Shown one piece after another: positions 23,701 to 36,794 of a stretch of DNA of 64,000 nucleotides. Below the pieces are notes generated by a model. The model had not been told where the DNA came from. It did not search any database and saw only the letters and a program-made list of their open reading frames with translations. Position 1 is the stretch's first letter; each line of letters starts with the position of its first letter. This DNA comes from Setophaga petechia (lineage: Eukaryota > Chordata > Aves > Passeriformes > Parulidae), in the NCBI GenBank assembly GCA_024362935.1, contig JANCRA010000025.1, positions 10,566,936-10,630,935 on the forward strand, written 5' to 3'. The position numbers and the translations under genes were made by a program.

Positions 23701-26626
23701 GTGCAGGACAAACATTCTTCTTACAGACTTGTATAACAAAGTTGTAGATGCTTTTAGCTGTAGGCAAGTTTGAAAATAGTTTTACATCCCTACCTCCTTC
23801 ATTCAGTTCTTGGGCTAGAAAACAAGGCTATGGAGGGGACCAGTTGAGAGCTGTGCTTTCCAGCTCCTGCAAACCTTCCTGTGAGTGTCAGGAGCATCTT
23901 GCAGCACTGTAGAGTTTGTCAGAACAGTTCTTTGGCTTTTTTTTCCACTTAATCTTCAGTTTCAGACTTGTTTGGGTGAGACATAAATATGATATGTAAA
24001 ATGATGTTCTATTGGCAATTGAAGGTAACTTTCAAGAGTATGATTTATCCTGTCCTTTAACAGGTCAGTAGTGATAAGGGTGACAGGAATTAGTTAACTT
24101 ATGCAACTTGCTATAAAGTATTCATGTATCAAAGTATTCTTCAGATTTGCATGCAGTGTTTATTTAATAAGTTAGAATGAAGTATTTAAAGTGAGGTAGT
24201 AATTTCTGCTCTGCATGAATAACATCTGGTGATGAGTCTTTGGGCAGGCTTCTGTATCTGCATTTTCAGTCCCTGCAATTATAATTTAGCATCCAAGTCT
24301 AGACTATGAAGACCTGTTGTATTTTAAAAAACAAAAATAATGATTTTAAGCTTCTGTTATGCATTATGTTAATTAAAAATATTTTTTCACACACTTCTAA
24401 AAATGAAAATATGAAGATAACTTTTAGTAACTTAACAAGAACTCAAAGAGACCATATTAATTTACAGCAGAGAGTTATAATCTGGTAAGTTGTTCATTCT
24501 ATGTTATTGCTTGAGAAGTCCAAGCATTGCTTGAGATGGAAGTGGAGAGGCTTTAAAGGAAAGTCCCTGCAGTTTCTGAGAAGGGGCCAGAGTGAAAAAA
24601 AAAGTCAAAAAACCCCAAACAAACCAAAAACTACAAATAATCCTTCCCTCCCCCAAATGGAACTTAGATAAGTTGTCAGTGTTTGTCAGGAAATCATAAC
24701 TTCAGAATCCATGACAGCTGTTAAGACTCATAGCCAGGAGCTTGTGATTGCTCACTACAGCCACTGCAGCTGACTGAGCTTAATCATCACAAGCAATTAC
24801 TTTTATAATTCACCTTGGAAAAAGGTTTTGTTTGTAATCTCTTTACTATCTCAAAGCAGGATAATACAGAGGGGATTTTTTCAGAAGTTATGATGAGCCT
24901 TGCACACAGTGTGTCTTAAGGCAGATTTGCACCAGAAGACAAAATTAGCCTTTAGTGATTACAGCTCATTGCAGTGAGGTTTAAACTTTTTTCTGCATCC
25001 TGCAACCATCTTCATGCCTGTCTTGGTGAGCTGCAGCACCACAAACACTCTTTCTGCCATAAAATGAAATGATACTCCCAGTTCTTGCTGTGCTGTGCCA
25101 GCCAATACACCTGTACAGCTGGCCAGGGGCATTCCAGCTGTGCAGAGCCAGCCTGAGTCACAGCAGGTCAGGGGACCCTGGTGGTGTCTGGCCTTTTCAT
25201 GGGGTGCACAGATGGAAGAAATCTTACATTTCCTTCATTTAAAATCAAAGTGGGACTGGTTGGTAGCAGGTTGGGTGTGCCCTCCGTCCGTGTTTTGGGG
25301 AGTTACTGAAATGTGTTCATTTTAGAGTGTAAAGTTTGGTCCAAACTTTAGAACAAAGGTTTTGGTCTGTGGTGTAGAAAGTGGAGCAGAAAGTTGCCTT
25401 TATTCCTCTGGAGGACATTGATAACTGGATTTATGTTTTTGACCAAAAAAAGATTGATTTATGGTTCATTTCTTGAAGAAAGCTGATAAATTCTTTTGCT
25501 AGCATGTTTTGAAACGGACTGATAATATTCTTTAAGTAAACTATGGATTACATGTGTTTAAAAAATGAAAATCAGAGCACTCAGCTGTATGAAATTTCAG
25601 CATTAACAAAGAAAATAGTCTGTAGAAGAACCATCTTTATTTGGCTGCATTCCTGGAAAAAAAATAAGACTGTCCCTGTGGAGAATGAATGTGTTCCAGT
25701 TCTGACATCTCTGTAAAGTGGTCAATAAAATGTTACATGATAATATATTGTATGGAGGACATTTAGCAAATGCAACTTTTACAGTGCAGCCAGTGAGAAA
25801 GGAGGACATAGCAGGGACAAATGCTGAGGTGGCCTAATAAAATACCTAAATAAGCATTTTGAGAACTTGTGCAGTGACCCTGGGACAGGAGCAGATTAGA
25901 GCTGGCTCACATTACAGGATGTCAGGGCTGTTAGTTGAGCCTGTATCTGAGCCAGTGCTATTCTGCCATTTTAGGATCTGTGTATATATGCCCTGAAAAT
26001 CAGCTTGAGCAAAACAAAAGTTACTGCTTTGGATTTCTGCTTGACACTTGGAGAAAGAAATTACTCCTTTTAACTCCTTTTTGCTGTACAGCTGTAGCCT
26101 AAGTTGTGAGTTTCTGGTTAGTCTGTTTCTTTGGGAGTGGGTTCCCCCTTCTAGGTTGTTTTTAAAGCATTTTGGCCCAGTTGTGGGTGTTCTGTAATGA
26201 GGGAAAATAACAGAAAAAACCTGAGCCTTGTCAGTGTGAGCAGAGTCCCTCAGATCAGCCAGTGATGCTGTTCCATGGTATTGCTCTAGATTTTAGACTG
26301 TGCACTTTAAATGCATATGTGTGGGTGAGAATGTATATGTAATATGTGTTTGTGGTGTCTGTGTCTAGTTAATTGTATCTCATATTGAAACAGTCTAATT
26401 GGTTTGTACCTTAAAACCTAAAATCCAAACAAACTGACAGAACATCTCCTTCCCACCCCCCCAAAAAACCCGACCAAAAAACCAAACACAAACAACAAAC
26501 CGTAAGTGTCCATAAATATAGAACCCTTTTTTTCCCCCTTGAACTGATGAGTAGAAACAGAAAAAATAGTAACACATTTTCTGGACCTTAATGGTTTAAT
26601 TAGAATCCTTCTAATAGCACTCTCCT

Positions 26627-26652
26627 AAAAAAAAAAAAAAGAAAAAAAAAAA
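26627..26652 (+). repeat. A-rich tract
   Basis: A run of A broken by one G, followed by a CT-rich stretch. Probably simple sequence; no upstream retroposon body is recognised. Confidence 0.7.
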
Positions 26653-29600
26653 GTCAGCACTCTGGGCCTCTCTCTTCCACCCTCCTCCCCCGCCTCCTTT
26701 CTTTCCCCAGGGTTGTTTAACACATACTTTACATTTTCATTTCTCATTTTCATTTCTCATGGGAACCGTGTAGTTTCTCACTTTTACATCTTAATTTCAT
26801 GTTTCAGCATAAAGTATTAGTTGTATTAAGTTTTCTCTGTCACTTCAAGCAAGAAGTAGTAAAGATAGGAAATTATGCAGCTAAGAGCACTGTTAAGTCC
26901 AAGAGCTTTTTTCTAAATAAATCTGTGTTAAGTGTGAAACTTGCTTTTGTTATTCAAAGGGATAAGTAAGATCTCTACTCTAGCCCATTGTTTAAAAATT
27001 CCCTTAAAATTCAAGAAAATGGTCTTGCTTGTGTGATTGTGTAAGCTTGTGTGATTCTTTTGCTGTGTATTGTAGCAAAGCACATAAATGTCTTTAATTC
27101 TCGAGTAGAAGCAGATTCCTTTACTATAAACAAGATGTTTGTCATAGAATAAAACTGTGCCTTGTATAATGATCTAACCTCCAGGTTAAATTCTGACAAA
27201 CTTACTCTTGCACTAAAAGATACTATTTGGATATTTCTATGATTTTTTAGCATGCATTTTTCTTGTATAGGCAAAACCAATTGTTTCTGTGAAGTACATG
27301 TTTAGATCTGGTTGTAAGCCTGGCTAGCCAGCCTGGTGTAAAAACTAAGCAGGGGAGGGAAATTACTGTAGAGGGACATATGGTTTATGAAGTAGTGGAA
27401 CTGTAAGTACATCCTGGAAGAACTTTCAGATACATAAACCAAAACCTGCCTATTTCTTACTGTAAACACTTGAGATGTGATGGAGCTTGAGCAGTTGTTA
27501 ACAGTCCAGAGCTGTCTGGTTTTCTTGTCCCTGCTTATGCTGCTGAACTGGTGCTTCCCCTGATCATGAGATGTCACACAAACACTCTATAGCTGTATAA
27601 AAAGTCCAGGTTCTCCTGTAATTTTAACTGTGCCTTCCTGATGAAACAATTTGTTGTTTTATTGCAAGAGGATGGCACGCTGTTTTAATCAGTATTTTAT
27701 AATGTGCTTACTGTGGCCAGCAGTGGTAGCTGGAGGTTCTGGCTGAGCATTTTTGTTGCTCTGTCTCTCCACATGTGTAAAGGCAATTTCTTGGCTGAGC
27801 AGGAGCATTGCTGGATGTGGTGTCCAAGCCAGCCCTCAGTGCTGAGCTGGCAGCTGTAGGATGGCTTGGCCAACCAGTCAGCACTGTAACCAGAGATTTG
27901 TTTTAGTAAAGCTCTGATTGCTGCTCATAACCACTAAAAGCTTTAGCATTAAATAAATTATATAGTCCTAATCAACATTTTATAACTACAAACCAAATTT
28001 GGATTTAAATGATGGATACTATGAAAGCATGAAAGTACAATGTGTTCTTGAGGTTTGACAGAAATGTGTTACTTGAGAAGAACTGTCTCCTTGCATAAAA
28101 GAATGTTCTTCTATTTAAAGAAATGAGACTTGGAAAACTGAGTCCTTAATATAAATGTATTTGTTTTAATGTAATTAAAAATGGTAATCTTTCATCAGCT
28201 TGCATAACCAGAGCATTTTGCCCACTATTTAGTAGACAAAGGGCAGCCTTATTGATAGCCATGAAATGTAAACAGGTTTTCCTTGCTTGCAGTCACAAGT
28301 TTCCCCTGTCTGGGGCAGATTCTCATTAAACTGTGGCCCTATTGTTGCAAGTCCTGTCTTCTCTGTATCCCTCTTAGGAATCAAATGGCTGCTGTCACGC
28401 ACAGATAATTAGCTGATGAAAATTAAAAATGGAGAATCTAGAATATGGAGGATTTCTGTGCATCAGCAGTTTTGAATGTCCAGCAGGACACACCTGAAAT
28501 AGAGCCATGCAGTGGCTGGAAGAAAAGCTTGGTAATTTTTGAGGCTTTATGGTCATCCATAAAGCCATTTTCCTTGACATTTTTCTCCAGTGTGAATAGG
28601 ATTCCAGATGCCAAAGGGCCACCTGTGCAATGGGGTGGGAGGTTTTAGATTTTTGAGCTCTGGCTCCCGTTAAAGTTTTTTGTCACTCTTTTGTTTGCAA
28701 AGAGTGACCTCTGCAAACAACTGCTGAATATTTTATCTGTAGGGTTCACCAGTATAATGTTAGCAGTACATACACCAAATGATCTATGAATAAGAAGTGC
28801 CTGAAATGTGTTACAGAAGCCAACCCATTAAAAACAGAATGTAGTTGTGGAACAGCTTGGTTTGGGTGTAGGTATTTCAGAGTCCACAAAACCTTTGGAC
28901 TTTTACCTGGATGCCTTCACCAGCATCCTTCCTTGCTGCTTGTTTCACATCACACTTTGTGGTCCTGGAGCTAAGGGATTGGAACAGCTATCAGGATGTT
29001 TGGAAAAGATGGAGGAGAGAGAAACTCCTTAAGATACTCTAAAAGTAAGTTCATGAAGATCAGAAGTAAAATTTGTCATATTGGAAAATGCTGTATAGAC
29101 TAGCAGAAGTCCTATATTTAAGGTAAGAAAAGACAAAACAAATACAGTGACCCTAAACAATTAAATAGGCTTGATAACACTCCTGAAATCTAGTGGAAAG
29201 TCATCTATGGGAATTAATTGATGCTTAAACCTTGCCTTGAGTACTTACCTGTCTAATCTTAAACTCATGAGTGGCTTGGCATCATTCTTCTATTGCTGAT
29301 TTTCAGGACTAAATTTGATTGGGGATTGTTGTTCCTAAATTTACAACTATCTGCTTAACTAGGGAAAAGAAAATGTTTTGTAGCAGTGAAAGAATCTGCA
29401 GAGCCAGTTACCTATAAACTAAATTTATGGAGTAAATATACTAAAAGAAAAAAATTCTGCTAATGGAAAAGCATGCAGTATTTTGAAAATAGGGTTACTC
29501 AGTCAAGTTTCTGCATTAAAAAACCTAGTTAGAAACAAATATGTGGGTTTTGAGGTGAAAGATGAGACTTTTTTAGAATACATGTTTATCAAGATCATCT

Positions 29601-32179
29601 AATTGTGCCATTCTTCTTTCCTTCTCTCTCTCCCACTTGCCTCCACCATGTACATCACCCACTTTTCCCACTTTCAAAGTGTGCTTTGCCATCAGCTTTT
29701 GGAGGCAATGTGTGTAATGTAAGCATTAGGGATATCCTTTGGGGTTGTGGCTTTTTGAGTGCTTTTCTTTCTCAAGTTCTACTTTCCCAGCTATGTTTCA
29801 GATGCTCCTTAGAATCTGTCCTGTGACCTGTCTGGTTTTTCAGGCTGGCTTGTTGTGGTAGACCATGCAGCTTGAACAGATAAAATCACAGTATTAATCC
29901 TTATTTTGCCATAGCAGTATTGACCATGCTGTTAAGGCAGAGAGCTCTGGTTTTGTACAAAGAGTTTGTGGCATTTCAGTGTCCAGTCTTGAATGATTGT
30001 TTTCTTAGTGCAGGACCCTAGATACCCTATAAAACTCCTTTTCAGGAACTGCTGAATATGAACTTCAAGGGTTTTCCCCTTGAGATGGTAAAGGATATAA
30101 TTAAGCTTAATCTATGTATTTTTTCTGACCAAAATCACATTTAAAACAGTGTGATGACTGCTCTCCCCTCTGTGTGTGCCAAAATTGGTTAATGAAGTAG
30201 AGTTTAGCTGGGAATTTGAAAAATCCCTAAGCTACGTAATGAGAAACAAGTATGTAATTAATTTTATGCTTGAAATTTTTAAAAACTCATTTCAACAAAA
30301 AGGAATGGCTACATTTTTCTTCTGCACACGTATCTTTGTGGTAAATGTATGGTTCTTGTGAACCATGAAACTTGCTATTTTCATGATGTTCAGTTGCTTC
30401 TAGGTTGGTTTCCTTTGGTGAGAGCATGCTCAAGAAGTTCACATGAATGTAAGACAAAGCTTGTCAAACATATATTGAGTGAATGCTTGACTAATGTTCT
30501 TATGATGGAAAAGTTCTGGGTCCTTTTTTATGAAACAATAAGAAAAATCTATGGGAACAATTAGCCTTTTTATGTCTGACTTTGAAGATATTACATGACT
30601 TGTTTCTTCATTTCAGCCTGTCCCTCTGGAATTACAAAGTCACTGGCATCTATTTTCTCAACACTGTTGAGAGCTGTGTACTAATCTTCACAGAGATAGT
30701 TTGGTATTTTCTTTGTGTTGCTAACTGTGAAGTTTTAAGAATGTAAAAGATTAAAACAGTTTAATGCTCCAAAATCATAATGGGATATGATTGATATTGA
30801 TTTACTGATTCATATATATCTAAAAAGTCAACAAAAATTCCTAGGCAAACTGTGTACATAAAGCTTTTGACTTTAAACAGTTTTATTTCACTTAGAATTA
30901 CCCTGTCTTGCATAAGTGAAGACAACACCATTTTAATGTACTTATGTTTCCATGCCTGATGAGAAATCCTGTAAGTTAAGAAAGTGGTAATTTAGGGCCT
31001 GGTGCAGTCTCCACCTAGACATTTGTAGACTGAGTTATGCAATTCACATGCCCTGTTATATAGTTAATTTGATTACAACACCTCATTCAGTGTTTCAGCA
31101 GTAGGAACTCTTTGACAGGAATGGCCATGCCCAGTTTTATTTCAGAGTGTCTTCTTTTTCCTTGATTTTTCTTGTGGATAGATTTGTTACCCTCTGTAGG
31201 ATTCAACTGAATCTAAACTGAAATTCTCTGTAGCCAGCTGGTGATTTTGGAGACAGTGGTGGGCATGGACAGCATTCTGGTTTGGGGCAGAGCTGCCCTT
31301 CAGTGAGGGTATGACTGCAGTTTAGTAGGGGAGGAGTTGAATTGGTTCTTTCAGAATTCAGTTTTATTTTAGTCCTGGTCTATTTTTCACAAGTTTCACT
31401 GAATTTAGGTTTGTGTCTATCACCATGGTAAGTAGTGGGAAGGTATGAAAGTGGAGTGGGAAGATAGGAAGTTTTACATTAAATAAAAATAAGTAGTAGT
31501 GAAGGCAGTGTGATCTAATAAAGGTGTTCACAAACACACATGAACACCAAGCTCTGTTTTTTCCTCCTTTAAGTGTTTTGCTACTGTTCCTCTTGTGAGA
31601 AGTAGAGTTGCTTTCACTTATCATAAGAGGAAGCAAACCTTTTTTTTTTTAAGAGTTTTCTCTGCTCTTTCAGCCTTTCAGTCTGCATTGTAGTGTTTTG
31701 TCTGTGTCACTCTTGATGTGTTCCAGAGTGCATGGGATGAATTTGTTCAGAGAAGCAATTCTTTTATTTATCTCTTTGGAAGCACAAGAATGGGCAAAAT
31801 GTGTCAGCAAAAATAAGCTAAATGATCCTACAGACAAATTTTTGTTGCTGCCAGAAGAAAAGTACCATTTGATTGAATTGGCATTTTGATGTGTATTTTC
31901 AGTAATAAAATCTGTGACCATTGCCAAGGTGACTGTGAGTGAGGTTAATGTAAACTCTACTGGAAGTGCTGTTCACAGAGACTTAGGCATTTTTTTTTTT
32001 TATGTGTAGGTTCTTTTTTGCATAGAAACCTTTAGCTGTGTGATTTGTGGAATGTTTGTGTGAGTAATGTTACACCAACACATGGAAATGGTGGCTGCTG
32101 GGCTGGAACCAGGGTCCACTTGGAGGTATCTGTTGTCATGTGCACTTGGTTCTGAATTGGTGGGTAGTGGTTTTATATT

Positions 32180-32200
32180 ATAAATATAGACTATATTTAT
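32180..32200. repeat. AT-rich palindromic patch
   Basis: ATAAATATA and TATATTTAT are perfect 9-base arms around GAC. A second small palindrome, TTGATAT with ATATCAA, follows near 32225-32242. These are low-complexity AT sequence and easily arise by chance. Confidence 0.5.
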
Positions 32201-33494
32201 TATAATATATAAATATCTTTTATATTGATATTTTATATCAATGATAGCTTAAAAATCACAACACAGCACAAAACCTTAAATAGACAATTGCTTAAGAGAG
32301 CATTTAACTGATGGTTTGTCCCCCAAAAGGGCACAGGCTGTGAGGTTTTGGTGTTGTAAAGGTCTAAATGTAACCTGGGAAATGAAGTCAGGAAATCTAG
32401 CAACTGACTATTTTAGTTGAGGGTGAGATGCTATTTAATTTAAGTTAAAAACTGTCAAACCACTTGCAGAGATAAATAGATGATGTCTCAATGGAAGGTT
32501 TCTGTGTGTAACTCTTGCTATAATGAGTGCTCAGCTCCTGTGATTAGCAGCAGAGTGGGCCATAATGTAAAGTATCAGGCATCCAGACAGCATTATCTGA
32601 AATAATTCTGAAAATGCCAACAGCTGGTTTACACAAAGAAGTCAGTGTGTGGAAAATAATAACTGTATATGGTAGCATTGCATCATTTGAGCTTCAGAAC
32701 TTACTTCTTTAGATAAGGAATGTTTAGGCACTGATTAAGTTGAAGACTATATGCCCTGAAATGGCAATAGTTACAAGCATGTAACTTTACAAAAGCATCA
32801 CGTATTTAGTGGTGTAATATTAAAAGACAGGAGTTTTAGTAGTGGTGCAGTCTGCCCTGTCACTATAGTTGAGTGGAGTGAGTGATTTGTGTGGCACTGA
32901 GCAGATTCTCTGTGTACTACAACATTTTTCAAGGGGTGGATAACTGAGAATTTTGTTTCTGATTCTTCTTTATGTGGTGCATTGTGGTTTTGGTGGTTTT
33001 TTGATGACAAATCCTGAGCAAGTCACTATTTCTGACTTAAGTTTCTTTTTCAAAACATTGATGTTATTTAGCTGGTTTGTGAGCACAACGTGGTTCTCTG
33101 GTTTTCTTTTTCCTGTCTTCTATTCCTGCAGATTCCTGCTGGAAGAGGGACTGAGATTCTCTCTGCCTGAATGGGATAGGCCTGGGCCAAAGCTGTGCCA
33201 GCCTTTTGTGATTGTTGTAAAATGTGTGGAGCAGCAGCTGTGCTGTTATATACTCATTCTAACAGCACTGCTTGTCAAACAGTTCAGATTAATTAGAAAG
33301 CCAAGGGTAAAAATGTGTTTCAAAACCTAGAATTAATGTAAACACTTTTGGGAATGCTTTGGGAGACTCTGAGATGAACTCTAGGAATGTTTGTGATAAA
33401 AGCATTCTTTGCCATTGCTGCATCCTTGTGACTGTATAAAACATGGTGCTAATGTGCTGCTGAACTGCCTACAAAGGTGCTGACCTGTCTTAAT

Positions 33495-33539
33495 TTTATA
33501 TGATTTATCTTTTCTTAATGAAGAGATAAATCACATAAA
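33495..33539. repeat. 16-bp inverted repeat with one mismatch
   Basis: Left arm 33495-33510 and right arm 33524-33539 pair over 16 bases except for one A/G difference, with a 13-base loop. No gene or terminator context is apparent in this intron. Confidence 0.7.
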
Positions 33540-34480
33540 CTGAATTAAATGGTGAAGTGAGAGCTAAAGCTTTCATTAAAGGATTTTCAGTTGAAGTTGG
33601 TGTAGAATTATCTGGCCATTTATTTTAGTTGGAATGCTGATTCATCAAAGTTGACATTTTTGGTGGAACATTTGTTTTGACAGCTTTCCCTAAGGCTGGC
33701 ATCCTGGGTCACATGGAGGGAGCCTTGAGTTTGCTGCTCTCTTCCAGTCATTCCACAGTGGGTAGCTGGTAGGTGGATGAGGATTTTCAGCTGTGGCACC
33801 ATTGTGATCTTACTCTTCTTAAGTGTTTCTATCCACAGTGGTATTTCAGTTTTAAATGCTATTGTCACATGCTGTTCCACTGCAGTGACAACTAAGCAAT
33901 GCTTAGATGACAGTGGAAAGCCTACTTGTAAAAAAACACACTGCCCTTTCCACATCCCCAGTCCTCATTCCTTTGTCTGCTCTTCCTCATTCTGGCTCTG
34001 TGGTTTGTCCTACACTGCATGTTGCCTGGATGGAAGACAGGATCAGGGCTTGTCAGGCTCACCAGAAATTTTATACCTAGGGTCTTGTAGACCCTAGAAA
34101 GCGAGAGGGTGATAAAAATACAGGTTTGAGGTCTTTTTTCATGAGATAGAGCAGCTGAAGAGAGATGGAGCCTCTTCCCCTTGGCAGAAGTTTTACCTTC
34201 CTGTGCTGTTGACCTGTATACTTCCATTGTATAATCTGGTTGACATACAGGAATGGTATTTATCTGTTTGCTGTTCTCATAGGCAATCTTTCTTTTAATA
34301 GGTACTAAGCTGTCATATCAGTTTTCTGATATTTGCTCACTGGTCATTTTTCTCTAAGGTTATTACAGACTTGAAGACACTTGAGTTACATGGTATCCCT
34401 GTTTAAAGGTCTGATTTTCTTGCTGACTTAAAGTCCACACTATGAAATGCAGAAACATCTAACTTTATTACTTTTATATT

Positions 34481-34531
34481 TGTAATGACATTACAACTAA
34501 CTTTTGTACTTTTGTAATGACATTACAAAAG
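34481..34531. repeat. Duplicated palindrome
   Basis: The 16-mer TGTAATGACATTACAA occurs at 34481-34496 and again at 34513-34528. The second copy is the core of a perfect 23-base palindrome (11-base arms around one A, 34509-34531). A related AATGTCATTA follows at about 34533-34542. Tandem duplication of a small palindrome is the simplest reading. Confidence 0.75.
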
Positions 34532-36318
34532 CAATGTCATTAAATTGCTACAGCAGCCTTCTAATTCACTTTTTGATTTGTTCATCTTTTGTCTCAGCAA
34601 TAAGCAGCTTACTTTGTGAAAGTTGTATTGTCTTTAAATAGGGGCAGATGCAAAAGAGGAAATATACACAGTTATTAACAGACCCTTTTTATCATTTGGT
34701 AGATGTTCTTGCTCCATCAGCTTCTAGCACAGGATGCATTCTTGTGTCTGCAGGTGGGATTGGGAGAACAGAAAAGAAGTAGCATCACTTTATACCAAAA
34801 TAAATAGTTCATGGGCCTGGTGTACCACTCCAGTCTTGTCAGAGCAGCTGTTACCTGAGTGTTTGAGCTGCCTAGTAGTGTGGGGATTGGATACTGCTGT
34901 GGTGGGGTGGCATAGTTAGTGACAGGCTACTCTGCAAACTAACACCTCTTTTCTCTGATAGTTTTGTCTTAAATATGCACAGTTCAAAAACATTCTGGGC
35001 ACAGATTAGTGCTTCCCATGGAGTGTTGAACCAAAGAGCAGCAAGCCATTCCCATGAGAGTACTGCAAGAGCTAATGTGGCTGTGTCCAAGAAGTTCCAT
35101 CAAGAACTCTGCTGCCTGTCTAGCTTTCCACATATTTCATGCATGGATATCTCTTGCTACCTCTGCAAATGTGATTAAAAGCCAAAAGTTGTTAGTTGGT
35201 GATAGATTGCAGTTTTCCCTCCTGACCTTGGGTCACATGGAAGAGTGCAGAGGAAAGGGTTGCTGCACAACTTTGTGGTACTCTTCATTAGCTCCTCTGA
35301 GGTTACAGATTTATGCATCTGAGGTTTGTGCAGCTGAGAAAAGCAGTATTCACAGATTATCACATTGAGTGTATGAGATTAGGTTGTGTTAAACTAACAC
35401 TGAGCACATGCATACAAAAACCTGATGGATCTAGGAGCTGACAGTGGCCTCAAAAGAGGGATAAAAGCACCATTAGTAGCTAATATATGATGCATGTGTG
35501 AATACTGCAGGTATCTGTCACTCCAGATTTGACCTTTGCAATTTGTTGCTCAATTTTGGTCAAGCTGGGCCCCAGCTTCATCTCCCAGTGGCATCCTGCA
35601 TGTTTGTAACAGGGCACCCATATGGGACAGGCACTGCTTCAAGTGCTGCACCTGCTGGACGTGCTTCATTTAGTGCCTTTGTTTTCATTAAACTTCAAGG
35701 AATCTAGCTTGATGTGCCTCTTTCTAGATGATCAAATTTTGTTCATTCCATTGTTCACAGAGAAAGTTCTATGGGTTTTTTCTGTTTATTTTTAGGGGTT
35801 TTGCCCTTTAGTCAACATGAGTCAACATCCAGTTCATTGCAGGGGATGCACAACAGAAAAAGTAATATATAGATCTCTACTATGTTTTCTTGTAACAGTC
35901 TCACTTTATTTAAATAATCTAGGAAAGGTTTGCTTGGGTTTTGTGTTGAAAAACCCTCTAGTTTCTGCCTTGACAGAAGTTTCCATACCTCTCTAGAAGG
36001 AGCTGCCTACAGAGGAGATGATGGCCCTGCTTAAATATAGAAGTTGGACTTCACTTAGTCCAGATATAAGTGCCTCAGTTACATCAGTTTGGATTGATGA
36101 CTCTTTGATTTTGAAAAGAGGAAAGAAACCCACGTGGTTATCTCTCATTAGGATATAAATGAAAGTTCAATTCTTGCCAAACTGAGCAAGTCTTATTTCT
36201 TTCACTGTTACCTGGGACCTCAAGAAAGGCAAAATCCTGTTTGAGAGGCAGAAAGCAATTTTTGAGGGGAGATATTCTTTTGCCATACTTAGGAACCCAA
36301 CTACCTGAGTTGAACTGG

Positions 36319-36360
36319 CCACCTCAACTCCCTTTACAGCCACCTCAGTTGCCTTTACAG
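36319..36360 (+). repeat. Two-copy 21-bp tandem duplication
   Basis: Copies at 36319-36339 and 36340-36360 share the CCACCTCA start and CCTTTACAG end and differ at three bases between. Intronic, with no evident role. Confidence 0.7.
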
Positions 36361-36794
36361 CCACTGGAGCAGGGTGGCTTTCTCCTTGGGCTGAGTCAGA
36401 GCACTTCTGTAACCTCTGCAAAAAGCTACTTCTTTCCATCTTTCGTTTGAGGAGCCTACCTGGTAAGCTCACCCTTTGAAGCTGGGTTTTAAAATTGGAC
36501 CTTGTGATTAATGCCACTTACCCTGAAAGGACTCTGATTATTTAGAATTAATAACTATTTGTTTCAGTGCCAGATTTCCTGAGTACAGCTTCTTCTATGG
36601 ACTGTGAAAACGATGGAGGAAAAAATGTATATTCTTGTTTTGAAAAATTACTATAGTTTAACAATTGAATTGAAAAACTGAAATGCCCCTACAATAAAGC
36701 AAACACCATAAATGGGAGTTTATTAGACAATTTCTTAATGTGATGTAAGAGACTGAACAAGAGGGTCATCTTGCTTTCTTCATGACTTCTTCAA

